Source: Janthinobacterium sp. 67 (GTDB lineage Bacteria > Pseudomonadota > Gammaproteobacteria > Burkholderiales > Burkholderiaceae_D). Taken from it: DNA of 64,000 nt. Of the stretch, positions 44,701-53,429 are shown in pieces (the stretch's first letter is position 1; each line of letters begins with the position of its first letter). The stretch covers positions 62,001-126,000 of the forward strand of contig NZ_PGES01000001.1 of the NCBI RefSeq assembly GCF_002797895.1, given 5' to 3'. The notes under the pieces are model-generated. The model ran no database searches, was not told where the DNA came from, and saw only the letters and a program-made list of their open reading frames with translations. The translations under genes were made by a program, and so were the position numbers.

Positions 44701-45486
44701 CTGCAGTTCCAGCACGGCCTTGCGCACGTCGATGTGTTGCAGGGCCGCTTCGGCCGCTACACCCAGCGCTGCCGTCTCGGCCCGTTCTTCCGGCGACAGG
44801 GGACGCTGGTCGGCCAGTTTTTCGCCCAGGCGTTCGAGGATTTGTTTTTCCTTTTTCGCCCGCTCGAAGGCGCGCATGGAAATGTCCGTATAGATGCTGC
44901 TGCCGGTCAGGGTTTCCAGCAATTCGCCCCGTTCATTGTCTTCCGTCTTGAGGAAGGTGGAAAACTCGTTTTGCGCCAGCAGTACGGCGCGCGTAAACTG
45001 GTCGAACGACAGGCCGATGCGCTTTTCGATCTCTTCCTTGACTTCCGTCTTGGTGCCGCCGATGGGCTGCAGCGCGGGCAGCTGGTGCAAGCTCATGGCG
45101 GTCGCCTGCAGCGCGCCTTCCGCCTTGGTGCGCGAGCGGCGCACGCTCCAGCGCGCGCGGTAGCTTGCGCCGTCGTTGCCGACAAAGTCCACTTGCGCGT
45201 AACCGTCCGGCGTGCCGCGGCGCAGCAGGGTGCGCGTATCCTGGGCGCTGACGGTTTCCTTGCCCACGTCGGGCAGCGCGCTACCCCGTCCCAGCACTTT
45301 CAGCAAACGGGGCGTGGCGTCGTACAGGGCCAGGCACAGGGCGTCGAGCAGGGTGCTCTTGCCCGCGCCCGTGGGGCCGCTGATGGCGAACAGGCCGGAA
45401 GACGCCAGCGGCTCCTGCTGGAAGTCGACTTCAAATTCGCCGGCCAGCGAAGCCAGGTTCTTGCCGCTGATGTTCAGTATTTTCAT
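41728..45486 (-). CDS. sbcC: Exonuclease SbcCD, ATPase subunit SbcC
   Basis: 1252 residues (E. coli 1048). An SMC/Rad50-type ATPase that, with SbcD, opens hairpins and trims DNA ends. Walker A GPTGAGKST is at 37-45. Two very long Ala/Gln-rich coiled coils flank the zinc hook CPVC at about 614-617 (LPCPVCGALEHPYSH). The ABC signature SLSGGESFLVSLALALG and Walker B SLFIDEGFGSLD are at about 1160-1200. The extra length is all in the coiled coils. It starts 16 bases after the sbcD stop, so the two form an operon. Confidence 0.95.
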   Translation of the reverse strand: MKILNISGKNLASLAGEFEVDFQQEPLASSGLFAISGPTGAGKSTLLDALCLALYDATPRLLKVLGRGSALPDVGKETVSAQDTRTLLRRGTPDGYAQVDFVGNDGASYRARWSVRRSRTKAEGALQATAMSLHQLPALQPIGGTKTEVKEEIEKRIGLSFDQFTRAVLLAQNEFSTFLKTEDNERGELLETLTGSSIYTDISMRAFERAKKEKQILERLGEKLADQRPLSPEERAETAALGVAAEAALQHIDVRKAVLELQQRWHQETHKLQTQVTAAQQALDSADAERAAAEERRAALAQWELLQPARPLVDDVARLANDIASTGAALEASRAQAAQAVASEAQLAQAAQLAAADLLAKEAAQHDAAPLLDQAKALDAGIAAHLPAHEQARQAAQGADQANEAARAALLALQQRQHAAQAEQEAGRQWLAAHQQWQALAQSWQLWDQLFAQAGQAAAQADAADASIAASARQVSQALDTTQAAQAALAGAAAALALRDAERREALAAMQAIDGQGLQEQRGQLEAHARILSSAEKTWSELARQQQALAHWQAKAAQLEQAAQTESTALAAEAAQTALLEARLAQAEKSLKGAEAACAASVEQLRANLQDDLPCPVCGALEHPYSHADHALQAMLASLQDDVLACRTQARGNLERLATHKAALAATAREQAQTDAELAALPSVIDSLNAQWQPHAETLQLPPEDARADWFARQLAANAAGLQALAQQETALRQAGARREQAQAAHELASSDHARCTGAVADAQARLAQLQAQQAGNADKGELARAALDTLLAQLDGAFADADGAEGWKDSWRAGPADFRAARESESRQWLKQQADQDDRGHALATLAAQLEAALLAAGKAQQAALQAHAAFAAADKQLTALQAQRNALWQGQGVAEVERALAGAITATRELLARQQTAAQSASQERARVDEACAQLAQRLAALREQEHGATAALHDWLRQFQQLHPAHAPATPDELRARLAIAPDAMRAERDALQVIADRHTAAVSVLAERRRQLAAHVQQPPEALEMDVAALQAALDALLLERQAANEEATRLRLAIAQDDARRHSAQAMLAQIEAQAVIERRWASLNELIGSADGKKFRNYAQQFTLEVLLGYANAHLQHLARRYQLERIDNPNNPSLGLMVRDQDMGGELRSVHSLSGGESFLVSLALALGLASLSSNRVRVESLFIDEGFGSLDTETLRVAMDALDGLQAMGRKVGVISHVQEMTERIATRILVQPGSGGKSVVTVR

Positions 45487-45502
45487 GGTTCTTCAGTTGC
45501 GT

Positions 45503-46729
45503 TCACGCGCCGGGCAGCAGCAGTTCGGCCAGGGCCGACAGTTGTTCGGGTGGTGCTTCCTTGCCGTATTTTTGCAGGTACAGGCGGCGGAAGATGTCAT
45601 CGGGCTGCAGCTGGCCTAGCTGGTCGAGCGTCAGGTTCTCGGGCGCGCTGCCGCGCGCGGCGCTCGACGTTTCTATCTTCGCCAGACGCACGGGCTTGCC
45701 GTCGAGCGCCGCTTCGATGCGCGTGCGCAGGCCAGGTTCCGGCGCGTCGAGGCGCACGCGCACTTCCAGGAAGGGTTGCGCTTCCGCTGGCGCATCGGGC
45801 ACGTCGAGAGCGGCCAGCTGCGCCAGCACTTCGTGGATGGGCGCCGGCGTGGCGGGCACGCGCAGCAGGGGCACGGCGCGCGGCACTTCGATGGCGCGCA
45901 CGGACTGCAGCGCCTCGCCGTCGATGTCGAGGCACAGCACCTGGTGGCGGTAGTGTACTTCCGCGAACGACAGGGGAATCGGGCTGCCGCAGTAGCGGAT
46001 GCGTTCCTGGCCACCCACGGCCTGCGCCTTGTGCAGATGGCCCAGTGCCGCATAGGCGATGGCGGCATCGAAAATCCCCGACGGCAGCATCTCCGTGCCG
46101 CCGATGACGATGCGGCGCTCGGAATCGTTCGACATTTCGCCGCCCACCATGTGGCAGTGGCCCATGGCAAGGATGGCTTGCCCGGGCTGGCGGCGCGCCA
46201 GCGCCAGGTCCGCCAGCTGGCGGTACAGCAGGGCGATGCCGCCCAGGTAGGCGTCCTGCGTGTCGCCGGCCGGCAGTTTCGGCACGTCGCCGGGACGCAG
46301 AAAGGGCACGGCCAGGCACCATGCCTGCACTTGCCCGTCGCTGCCGGCGAGCGGCAGCAGCAGGCGTTCCAGGTCGATATTGCCTGCCTCGTCGCGCAGC
46401 AGATGGCCGATCACGTGCGTGCCGTGCGCGGCCAGCAGGGGGCCGGGCGCTTCGAGGCGTCCGGCCGAATCGTGGTTGCCGGCGACGACGACCAGTTGCA
46501 GCGCAGGCAGGCGCGCGCGCGCCTGCTGCAGGAACACGTACAACTGCTTTTGCGAGGCGGCCGACGGGTTGGCGTTGTCGAACACGTCGCCGGCGACGAG
46601 CAGCACGTCGGCCTGTTCGGCCACGAGCGTGTCGAGCAGCCAGTCGAGGAAGCGCTGGTGCTCGTAGCCCCTTTCAAAATTGTGCAGGGTCTGGCCCAGA
46701 TGCCAGTCGGAAGTGTGCAGCAGGCGCAT
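45503..46729 (-). CDS. sbcD: Exonuclease SbcCD, nuclease subunit SbcD
   Basis: 408 residues. Mre11-type metallophosphoesterase with the metal ligands in order: DWHLGQ (residues 8-13), GDVFDNANPS, GNHDSAGRL, and GHCHMVGG. The C-terminal DNA-binding part follows from about 270. With SbcC it makes the Mn-dependent nuclease that cleaves hairpins and protein-blocked ends. First gene of the pair; its start is 67 bases downstream of the PAS-GGDEF gene on the same strand, which is probably a separate transcript. Confidence 0.95.
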   Translation of the reverse strand: MRLLHTSDWHLGQTLHNFERGYEHQRFLDWLLDTLVAEQADVLLVAGDVFDNANPSAASQKQLYVFLQQARARLPALQLVVVAGNHDSAGRLEAPGPLLAAHGTHVIGHLLRDEAGNIDLERLLLPLAGSDGQVQAWCLAVPFLRPGDVPKLPAGDTQDAYLGGIALLYRQLADLALARRQPGQAILAMGHCHMVGGEMSNDSERRIVIGGTEMLPSGIFDAAIAYAALGHLHKAQAVGGQERIRYCGSPIPLSFAEVHYRHQVLCLDIDGEALQSVRAIEVPRAVPLLRVPATPAPIHEVLAQLAALDVPDAPAEAQPFLEVRVRLDAPEPGLRTRIEAALDGKPVRLAKIETSSAARGSAPENLTLDQLGQLQPDDIFRRLYLQKYGKEAPPEQLSALAELLLPGA

Positions 46730-46796
46730 GGTGTGGCAACGGTAGGGAGGACAGGCGCCAATATAGCAGGAATGACGGCATGCGCCAGGGGCTAAA

Positions 46797-49700
46797 TCAA
46801 GCCGTCAATGCGCCAGCTCTGTATGTATTGCGCCCATCCTGCTTGGCCTTGTACAGCAGCACGTCGGCCCGCTGCAGCAGTGCGGCGGGCGAGATGTCTT
46901 CGTCGCGGTAGAAGGCCAGGCCGATGCTGGCGGAAATGCGCACGGTGATGCCGTCGAGTTCGAACGGCTGCCGCATGGCGGTGACGATTTTTTCCGCCAG
47001 CACGGCCGCGTCGTCTGGCCGGGTGATCTGTTCCATGATGATGGTGAATTCGTCGCCGCCCAGGCGGGCGATGATGTCGGTGGCGCGCATGGTGTGCGTC
47101 AGGCGCTGGGCGAAGGCGCGCAGCAGGGCGTCGCCCGTGCCGTGGCCGTGCGTGTCGTTGACGGGCTTGAAGCGGTCGATATCCATGTACATGACGGCCA
47201 TCAGGTGCTGCTGCTGGCGGCTCGCGTGCATGGCGTCGCTGAGTTTTTGCTGGAAACCGGCGCGGTTCGACAGGCCCGTGAGCGCATCGACCTGGGCCAG
47301 CTTCAGCAGGCGCTGTTTCTCGCGCTTTTGCACGGTGATATCCTGGCGCATCACGTGAAAGCCCACCACCTGCAGCTTGTCTTCGCCGATCTGCGGGATG
47401 TAGATCACTTCCATGCAGCGCTCGATGCCTTCCTTGTCGTCCTCTTCCTCGAAGCTGAGGGTTTCGCCGGCCAGCACTCTTTCGATATACGGCGCCACCG
47501 TGCGGTAGCGCGCCTCGCCCACTGTCTCGCGCACGCGCTTGCCCAGTGCATGGCGGCCCGTCAGGCCGAATTCGCGTTCATAGGCGATGTTCAGGAAGCG
47601 GTAGACCTGGTCGGCGTCGATGTAGGCGATCATGGCCGGCAAGGTGTCGGCGATGGTGCGCAGGCGCGCTTCGCTTTCCAGCAGCGCCACTTCCGATTCG
47701 CGCAAGGTGGTGATGTCGTCCAGGGTCCCCACGTAGCCTTCGATCTTGCCGTCGATGAGGATGGGGGCAATTTTGACGGAGACCCATACCAGCCTGCCGT
47801 CGCGCTGCAGGTAGCGCAGGGTGGACTGGAACGGCGCATGGCTGCGCGTGAGCTGTTCCAGCGCCACGTGCATCAGCGGATAGTCGTCCGGGTGCAGGGC
47901 GCTGGTCCAGCCGGCGCCCAGGGCGGCCGCGCGCGGCAGGCCCGTGATCGATTCGAAGGTGCGGTTGACGTAGGTGCAGCGGCGCTGGCGGTCCAGGCGC
48001 ACCAGTCCCAGTGGCGAGGCATCGTTGACGGCGGCCAGCTCGGCCTGTTTCTGGCGCAGTTCCAGCTCCTGCTGGCGGCGCTGCGAGATATCCTCGGCGA
48101 TGCACAGGATATGTTCGATCTGCTGGCGTTCGTCGAACACGGGCACGGAGACGGCGCGCAGGTAGCGCAGGCTGCCGTCCGCCAGGCGCAGCGGCTTTTC
48201 CGTATGGTCGATGACGCCATGCTCGGCCAGGATGGCGCGGTCGTCCTCGGCGTCGTGCAGGCCGAAGTCGGGCGGGAAGGCCTGGCAATCGGTCTTGCCG
48301 ATGACGTCGGCGGCCAGGTGGCCGGTGATGTCCTCGGCCGCCTTGTTCCACACTTCCATCTGGCCGAAGTTTTCCGGGCGCGCGCTTTTCACGTAGACGA
48401 GCACGGGCAGATGGTCGATCAGCGACTGCAGGAAGCTGCGGTTGTCCTGCAGCGCCAGTTCGTCGTGCTTGCGCGCGCTGATGTCGCGCGAGGTGACGGC
48501 CACGCCGTCGGTGATCGGCACCACCTGGTGGCGCAGCCAGCGCGTGGCGCCCGAGGCCAGGGTCAGCTCGAATTCATCTTCCAGCGGCTGGCGCGTTTCC
48601 ATCACCAGCACGAAGCGCTGGAAGAAACGCTCGCCGCGCAGCAGCGGCATGTGCTGCAGCACGCGCTGGCCCAGCAGTTCGGAGCGCGGCTTGCCCAGCA
48701 TGTCGGCGGCCCGCTCGTTGATGTCGGCGAAAATGAAGTCTTCCACCGGTTTGCCCGGGGCGGGGCGCCAGGCTTTCAGCAGCAGCACCGAGTCGAGGCT
48801 GCCGTGGTGCGCCGCGCGCAGCAGCGCCTGCGTTTCCGTCGCCTGGCGGATGCTGCGGCGCAGGCGCGCGCTCTGGCGCATCAGCAGGGTCGTAAAGCCG
48901 GCAATGAGCACGCTGGCGGCGAGCAGCGCGCCCACATACAACAGGCGGCGGTGTTCGAAGCGGGCCAGGGCGGCGGCGCGGCTCACGCCCACCACCGCCA
49001 GCAGCGGATAGCGCGGCAGCTCGCGGTAGCTGTAGATGCGCGGCGTCGCGTCGACGGGCGGCTCGATCAGCAGTTCCTCGGCGGCGTGCTGCGGCGGACC
49101 CGGCATGCGGAAGTCGATGCGGTCGCTGAGGATCAGTTGCTCGCCGATGCGCCCCGCCGTCAGGCCGCTGTCGCGCGCCACCAGCATCAGCGCGCCCTGT
49201 TCATCGAGGTTCAGGCGGTCGTAGTCGTCGACAAAATACGTGGGGTCGACGTGGATGACGATGGCGCCGGCGAAGCGGCCGCGCGCATCGTTCAGGCGGC
49301 GCGCCAGGCGGATGGTCCAGCGCTTGCCCTCCGCGTCGAGCATCGGCGTATCGACCAGGACCGTGTCGGACGCATTGGCGGCCAGCGACTTGAAAAATGC
49401 CTGCGTGGCCAGGTTTTCCGGCAGATAGGCATGGGCGCTGTCGATGACGTTGCCCTGCGCGTCGACGAGGGCGATCGGCAGCTCCAGCTTCGATGGCAGC
49501 ACGCTGTCGAGCAAGCCCTGGCGGCGCGTGAATTCATTGAGGCGCAGGCTGCCGCCCGTTTCCTCGTATTTGAGCTTGAACAGCTGCGTGGCGTGGTCCG
49601 TCTGGCGCAGGGTGAAACCGGTATGGTCGGCCAGGGTGCGCGCCAGCGACTGGCTGACGGCGACGGCGTCGCGCACGGCATTGGCGCGCTCCTGGCCCAC

Positions 49701-49898
49701 CTGATAGTAGACGGCTGCCCACAGCGCCAGCAGCAGGATGAGCGCGGACAGGGGCACCAGACTGATGCGGTACAGGCGGCGGGCAAGGCGTTGCAGGGGT
49801 CTCGTTATCGCTATCACGGGCGCTTGCAGGCTGGATTCATGGAAAAAGGGAGGGGCGGCGTGGCGCGCATGATAGCCGAAATCGGCTGCCTTGCGCAT
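46797..49898 (-). CDS. Membrane diguanylate cyclase with dCache-like sensor and several PAS domains
   Basis: 1033 residues from the ATG at 49898. TM1 (ISLVPLSALILLLALWAAVYY), a periplasmic sensor of about 240 residues (double Cache-like), TM2 (LLYVGALLAASVLIAGFTTLL), then four PAS domains separated by typical linkers (DISARKHDELALQDN, EDISQRRQQELELRQ, DDITTLRESEVALLE) and a C-terminal GGDEF domain. The active site is intact (RLGGDEF), and RATD five residues before it is the inhibitory I-site. No EAL domain. It makes cyclic di-GMP from GTP in response to an unknown signal. The start is uncertain by some 30 residues. Confidence 0.92.
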   Translation of the reverse strand: MRKAADFGYHARHAAPPFFHESSLQAPVIAITRPLQRLARRLYRISLVPLSALILLLALWAAVYYQVGQERANAVRDAVAVSQSLARTLADHTGFTLRQTDHATQLFKLKYEETGGSLRLNEFTRRQGLLDSVLPSKLELPIALVDAQGNVIDSAHAYLPENLATQAFFKSLAANASDTVLVDTPMLDAEGKRWTIRLARRLNDARGRFAGAIVIHVDPTYFVDDYDRLNLDEQGALMLVARDSGLTAGRIGEQLILSDRIDFRMPGPPQHAAEELLIEPPVDATPRIYSYRELPRYPLLAVVGVSRAAALARFEHRRLLYVGALLAASVLIAGFTTLLMRQSARLRRSIRQATETQALLRAAHHGSLDSVLLLKAWRPAPGKPVEDFIFADINERAADMLGKPRSELLGQRVLQHMPLLRGERFFQRFVLVMETRQPLEDEFELTLASGATRWLRHQVVPITDGVAVTSRDISARKHDELALQDNRSFLQSLIDHLPVLVYVKSARPENFGQMEVWNKAAEDITGHLAADVIGKTDCQAFPPDFGLHDAEDDRAILAEHGVIDHTEKPLRLADGSLRYLRAVSVPVFDERQQIEHILCIAEDISQRRQQELELRQKQAELAAVNDASPLGLVRLDRQRRCTYVNRTFESITGLPRAAALGAGWTSALHPDDYPLMHVALEQLTRSHAPFQSTLRYLQRDGRLVWVSVKIAPILIDGKIEGYVGTLDDITTLRESEVALLESEARLRTIADTLPAMIAYIDADQVYRFLNIAYEREFGLTGRHALGKRVRETVGEARYRTVAPYIERVLAGETLSFEEEDDKEGIERCMEVIYIPQIGEDKLQVVGFHVMRQDITVQKREKQRLLKLAQVDALTGLSNRAGFQQKLSDAMHASRQQQHLMAVMYMDIDRFKPVNDTHGHGTGDALLRAFAQRLTHTMRATDIIARLGGDEFTIIMEQITRPDDAAVLAEKIVTAMRQPFELDGITVRISASIGLAFYRDEDISPAALLQRADVLLYKAKQDGRNTYRAGALTA

Positions 49899-50099
49899 AA
49901 GCCCGTCGCCGCCACGCCCATCGTCTGTTCGCGGTCTGTCGCTGGGCTTATTTTGCGTTAAATCAAGTAATTGTGGTGCCGCGCACGCTAAAAAAAGCAC
50001 GCCGGCGGCGACAGGGGCGGGCGGCGTGGCAGAAAAAGTACAATTGCGCCCCCATCCTCATTAAAATGGATGCTTCTACCTCCCATATCGAAAGTTGTC

Positions 50100-50471
50100 A
50101 TGCAGAGTAAAAAGCCCGATGCGGCACGGTTGGACAAGATCGTGGCCGAAGCGCGCCGCGCCGCCGACCAGCGCGAGAGCGGCTACCGCGAGCGTTCGCT
50201 GAAGATGTATCCGTGGGTGTGCGGCCGCTGCATGCGCGAATTTACGCGCGCCAACGTGCAGCAGCTGACGGTGCATCACCGCGACCATAACCACGACAAC
50301 AATCCGCCCGATGGCAGCAACTGGGAACTGCTGTGCCTGTATTGCCACGATAATGAGCACTCGCGCTACCTGGAAGCGGACCGTGGCGCCGGCCTGCTGT
50401 CGGCCGAGGTGGCGCCGGCCACGCACAATCCGTTTGCCGCGCTGGCGGGCCTGATCAAGAAAAAGGACTGA
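50100..50471 (+). CDS. yajD: YajD-type HNH nuclease
   Basis: 123 residues (E. coli YajD 115). CGRCMREF, LTVHHRDHNHDNNPPDGSNWELLCLYCHDNEH holds the HNH motif with the zinc CxxC pairs; HH, N and the final H are in place. The role of YajD is not known. The start at 50100 (MQSKKPDAARLD) fits the family better than the earlier ATG. It lies 20 bases upstream of a response-regulator gene and may share its transcript. Also divergent from the PAS-GGDEF gene. Confidence 0.9.
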   Translation: MQSKKPDAARLDKIVAEARRAADQRESGYRERSLKMYPWVCGRCMREFTRANVQQLTVHHRDHNHDNNPPDGSNWELLCLYCHDNEHSRYLEADRGAGLLSAEVAPATHNPFAALAGLIKKKD

Positions 50472-50491
50472 GCGGGCCGCGCCGCTTTCCC

Positions 50492-51160
50492 ATGCGCATC
50501 TTGCTGACCGAAGACGACCCGCAGCTGGGCCGCGCCACGCAGATCGGCCTGGAGCAGGGCGGCTACGCCGTCGACTGGGTCACGAGCGCCGAACACGCGC
50601 ACACGGCCGTGCGCCTGCACGACTATGGCTGCATCCTGCTCGACCTGGGCTTGCCCGGGCAGGACGGCATGCAGGCGTTGGGCGTGCTGCGCGATAACGG
50701 CTACAGCGGCGCCGTGCTGGTCGTAACGGCGCGCGACAAGGTAGGAGAACGCATCGCCGGCCTCGACGCGGGCGCCGACGACTTCATCGTGAAACCGTTC
50801 GACCTCGACGAGCTGGCCGCGCGCATCCGCAGCGCCTGCCGCCGCGCCGCCGGCCGCCTGCGCGAAAACCTCGTGCACGGCGACCTGGTGCTCGATATCG
50901 CGGACCGGCAGGTGACGCAAGGGGGCTTGCCCGTGATGCTGACGGTGAAGGAATTTCGCATCCTGCAACTGCTGCTGGAACACGGCGGCCGCGTGCTGAG
51001 CCGGGAACAGCTGGAGAAAAACCTGTACAGCTGGGGAGGCGAGGTGGAAAGCAATGCCGTGCAAGTGCATATCCATCACCTGCGCAAGAAGCTGGGGCGG
51101 GACTTGATACGTACCGTGCATGCGATCGGTTATTGCATCGACAAGCCGAAAGCGGCCTGA
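50492..51160 (+). CDS. OmpR-family response regulator
   Basis: 222 residues. Receiver with acidic Asp8-Asp9, phospho-acceptor Asp51 (LLDLGLPG) and Lys at KPFDLDEL, then a winged-helix effector (PVMLTVKEFRILQLLLEHGGRVLSREQL to VQVHIHHLRKKLG). QseB/PmrA-type subclass. The matching kinase is on the same strand 2.3 kb downstream, with an opposing TonB receptor gene between them. By analogy with PfeR/PfeS next to the enterobactin receptor in Pseudomonas, it may activate that receptor. Confidence 0.93.
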   Translation: MRILLTEDDPQLGRATQIGLEQGGYAVDWVTSAEHAHTAVRLHDYGCILLDLGLPGQDGMQALGVLRDNGYSGAVLVVTARDKVGERIAGLDAGADDFIVKPFDLDELAARIRSACRRAAGRLRENLVHGDLVLDIADRQVTQGGLPVMLTVKEFRILQLLLEHGGRVLSREQLEKNLYSWGGEVESNAVQVHIHHLRKKLGRDLIRTVHAIGYCIDKPKAA

Positions 51161-51187
51161 CGAAAAAAAGGCGGCCCGCAGGCCGCC
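51161..51187 (-). terminator. Terminator of the second TonB receptor gene
   Basis: GGCGGCC-TGCG-GGCCGCC on the minus strand, followed by TTTTTTT. It lies 8 bases past the receptor stop; it also ends the response-regulator transcript from the other side less efficiently. Confidence 0.85.
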
Positions 51188-51194
51188 CCCTTGA

Positions 51195-53339
51195 TCAGAA
51201 ATCGACGGTGGCTGACAGCCACAGACGGCGTCCGTCCAGGCTGTTGACATAGCGGTTGGCGTAGGTCAATGCCGGCGCGCGGTACGGCTGGTAGTCGATG
51301 AAGTCCTTGTTGAGCAGGTTGTACACGGCCGCGTTCAGGGTGACGCGCTTGTTCAGCTGGTAGCTGCTGCCCAGGTGCAGCATGGTGTAGCCCTTGTAGT
51401 CGCCCAGCGCGGCCTTGGCGGCGCGCGTGGAAGCCGAGGTGCCCGGATCGCGGAAGCGCTCGCTGCGGTATTCGGCGCGCAGCCAGCCATTCCAGTCGCG
51501 CGAGATATCCCACGACAGGCGTGCATTGACGGCGTGCTTGGGCGTGTCGCTCAGGGGCTTGCCCGCGTTGCTGCCACTCTTCTGTTCGCTTTCCGTGTAG
51601 GTGTAGTTGGCGCTGGCCGACAAGGTCTTGCCCAGCGGGAAGCGCGTGTTCAGCTCGACGCCGCGTGTGACGGCCTCATCCACGTTGACCGACTGGCCAA
51701 ACGCATCGACGTTGGGCCAGTTGCCGAAGCTGACGCAGCCGGGACGGTTCGGCGACGGGCGGTAGTCGCAGTTGACGAGGCCCGTGCCCGTCGTGATCTT
51801 GTCCTTGAATGCGTTGTTGAACACGGTGCCGCTGGCGGTCCAGCCGGCCAGGTTGTCGAAGTAGGCGCCGATTTCCGTGGTCGTGCTCGTTTCCGGCTTC
51901 AAGTCCGGGCTGCCGACGAGAGGGATCGTGCCCTGGCCGCCAAAACCGTTGATGCCGGGCGACAGTTGTTCCACGCGCGGCGTCTTGTAGCCCTTGCTGA
52001 CGCCGCCCTTGACGGTCCAGCTCGGCGTCGCGTTCCACACGGCATACGCGCGGGGGCTGGTCTGGCCGCCGAAGATGCTGTGATCGTCATAGCGGGCGCC
52101 GAAGGTCAGCGCGACGTTCTCCAGCACTTGCCATTCGTCTTCCACGAACAGGGCTTTTTGCGTGAACTCGAATGTCTTTGGCGCCACGCCATCCGTCATT
52201 TCCGCCTTCCACCATTGCGCGCCGACGGTCGCCATGTGCTTGCCTAATGGCATGACCAGCTTGGTGTCGAACACCTGGCTTTCCACTTCCAGCGTGCGCG
52301 CGCTGCCGGCCACGGCGCCGGGCGTGCCTGGCGGAATCGTGCGGCCCAGGGTTTCCGTCTTGTTCACCATGTAGCTGCTGTCGAGGGTGCCGAAGCCGAA
52401 GCGGCCCGTGTGCGACAGGGTCCACTGGTCGCGCTTGTATTTCTGTTCCGGGCCGTAGCCGCCTTGCACAGTCTTGGTGCCGAGCTGGCCCTTCGAATTA
52501 TCGTAGGTCTGGCGGCCTGCGTCGGCGTCGAGGATGACGGTGTGGTAGCGGTTTGGCGTAAAGGCCAGGCGCGCGCCGAAGTTTTCAATGTCCGCACGCA
52601 CGGGGTTGGCGCCCATGCTGGCGGTCGTATTCCCGCCGGCCGCATTCGGGTAGCGGATATTGGCCGCGTCGCGGCGCTGCTTGCTGCCGCGCAGGGACAG
52701 GCCCAGCAGGTCGGTAGCGATGGGGCCACTCAGGTAGAAACGGCCGGCCTTGACGTCGCCGAAGTCCGATTCCTGCTGCGCGGTGTAGTCGGCCGAGACG
52801 GAGCCCATCCACTGCTTGCCCACCTTGCGCGTGATGATGTTGATGACGCCGCCCATGGCGTCCGAGCCGTACAGGGTCGACATGGGGCCGCGGATGATTT
52901 CGATGCGCTCGATGGCGGCCAGCGGCAGCATGAAGCTCGTCTGCGTGCCGCCGAAGCCGTTCGGCGTGACGTTGCCGGCCGCGTTCTGGCGGCGACCGTC
53001 GATCAGTACCAGCGTGTAGTCGCTGGGCATGCCGCGGATGCTGATGTTCATGCCGCCCGTCTTGTCGCCCGCCGCGCCCACGTCGATGCCTTCCACGCTT
53101 TCCAGCGCCTGCGTCAGGTTGCCGAAGCGCTCCTTCGACAGCTCTTCGCGCGTCAGCACCGTGATCGAGGCGGGCGCCTGCTTGATGTCCTGCTCGAAAC
53201 CGGCGGCGGAAACGACCACTTCGGGCATGCTGGCAGGCGCGCCCGTCTGGGCGTGCGCGGGCAGGCAGGACAGGGCGGCCAAGGCCAGGGCCAGGGTGGT
53301 GGGGCGCGGCAGGCGCGCGCGGCGGGTACTGTTGGACAT
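51195..53339 (-). CDS. TonB-dependent receptor, catecholate siderophore type (FepA/CirA-like)
   Basis: 714 residues. Signal peptide ending PAHA (about 30), a TonB box-like MPEVVVSA, a plug domain (QAPASITVLTREELSKERFGNL, GGMNISIRGMPSDYTLVLIDGRRQN, RIEIIRGPMSTLYGSDAMGGVINIITRK), then a barrel ending LWLSATVDF. No N-terminal signalling domain, unlike the other receptor here. Likely imports ferric catecholates or a similar chelate. It runs opposite to, and lies between, the genes of a two-component system. Two Fur-like sequences sit upstream. Confidence 0.93.
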   Translation of the reverse strand: MSNSTRRARLPRPTTLALALAALSCLPAHAQTGAPASMPEVVVSAAGFEQDIKQAPASITVLTREELSKERFGNLTQALESVEGIDVGAAGDKTGGMNISIRGMPSDYTLVLIDGRRQNAAGNVTPNGFGGTQTSFMLPLAAIERIEIIRGPMSTLYGSDAMGGVINIITRKVGKQWMGSVSADYTAQQESDFGDVKAGRFYLSGPIATDLLGLSLRGSKQRRDAANIRYPNAAGGNTTASMGANPVRADIENFGARLAFTPNRYHTVILDADAGRQTYDNSKGQLGTKTVQGGYGPEQKYKRDQWTLSHTGRFGFGTLDSSYMVNKTETLGRTIPPGTPGAVAGSARTLEVESQVFDTKLVMPLGKHMATVGAQWWKAEMTDGVAPKTFEFTQKALFVEDEWQVLENVALTFGARYDDHSIFGGQTSPRAYAVWNATPSWTVKGGVSKGYKTPRVEQLSPGINGFGGQGTIPLVGSPDLKPETSTTTEIGAYFDNLAGWTASGTVFNNAFKDKITTGTGLVNCDYRPSPNRPGCVSFGNWPNVDAFGQSVNVDEAVTRGVELNTRFPLGKTLSASANYTYTESEQKSGSNAGKPLSDTPKHAVNARLSWDISRDWNGWLRAEYRSERFRDPGTSASTRAAKAALGDYKGYTMLHLGSSYQLNKRVTLNAAVYNLLNKDFIDYQPYRAPALTYANRYVNSLDGRRLWLSATVDF

Positions 53340-53385
53340 GCAAACTCCTGGGGGTTAATTAGTTATTGGTCTGTATTACCGATGT

Positions 53386-53419
53386 AATGGGAATCATGAA
53401 AGCAATAAGAATCATTTAC
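53386..53419 (-). promoter_or_regulatory. Candidate Fur boxes between the receptor and kinase genes
   Basis: AATGGGAATCATGAAA (53386-53401) and AATAAGAATCATTTAC (53404-53419) each match the 16-base core of the Fur consensus at 11 and 12 positions. They lie 47-80 bases upstream of the receptor and just before the kinase start. Confidence 0.5.
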
Positions 53420-53429
53420 AATTGCGGTC

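Noticed and set aside
42880..46107. 1075-residue plus-strand open frame opposite sbcC and sbcD
   Set aside because: Runs across two well-supported genes and is Arg/Ala/Gln-rich shadow text. No start signal or domain.
47094..49961. 955-residue plus-strand open frame opposite the PAS-GGDEF gene
   Set aside because: Shadow frame; composition is His/Gln/Arg-rich without motifs.
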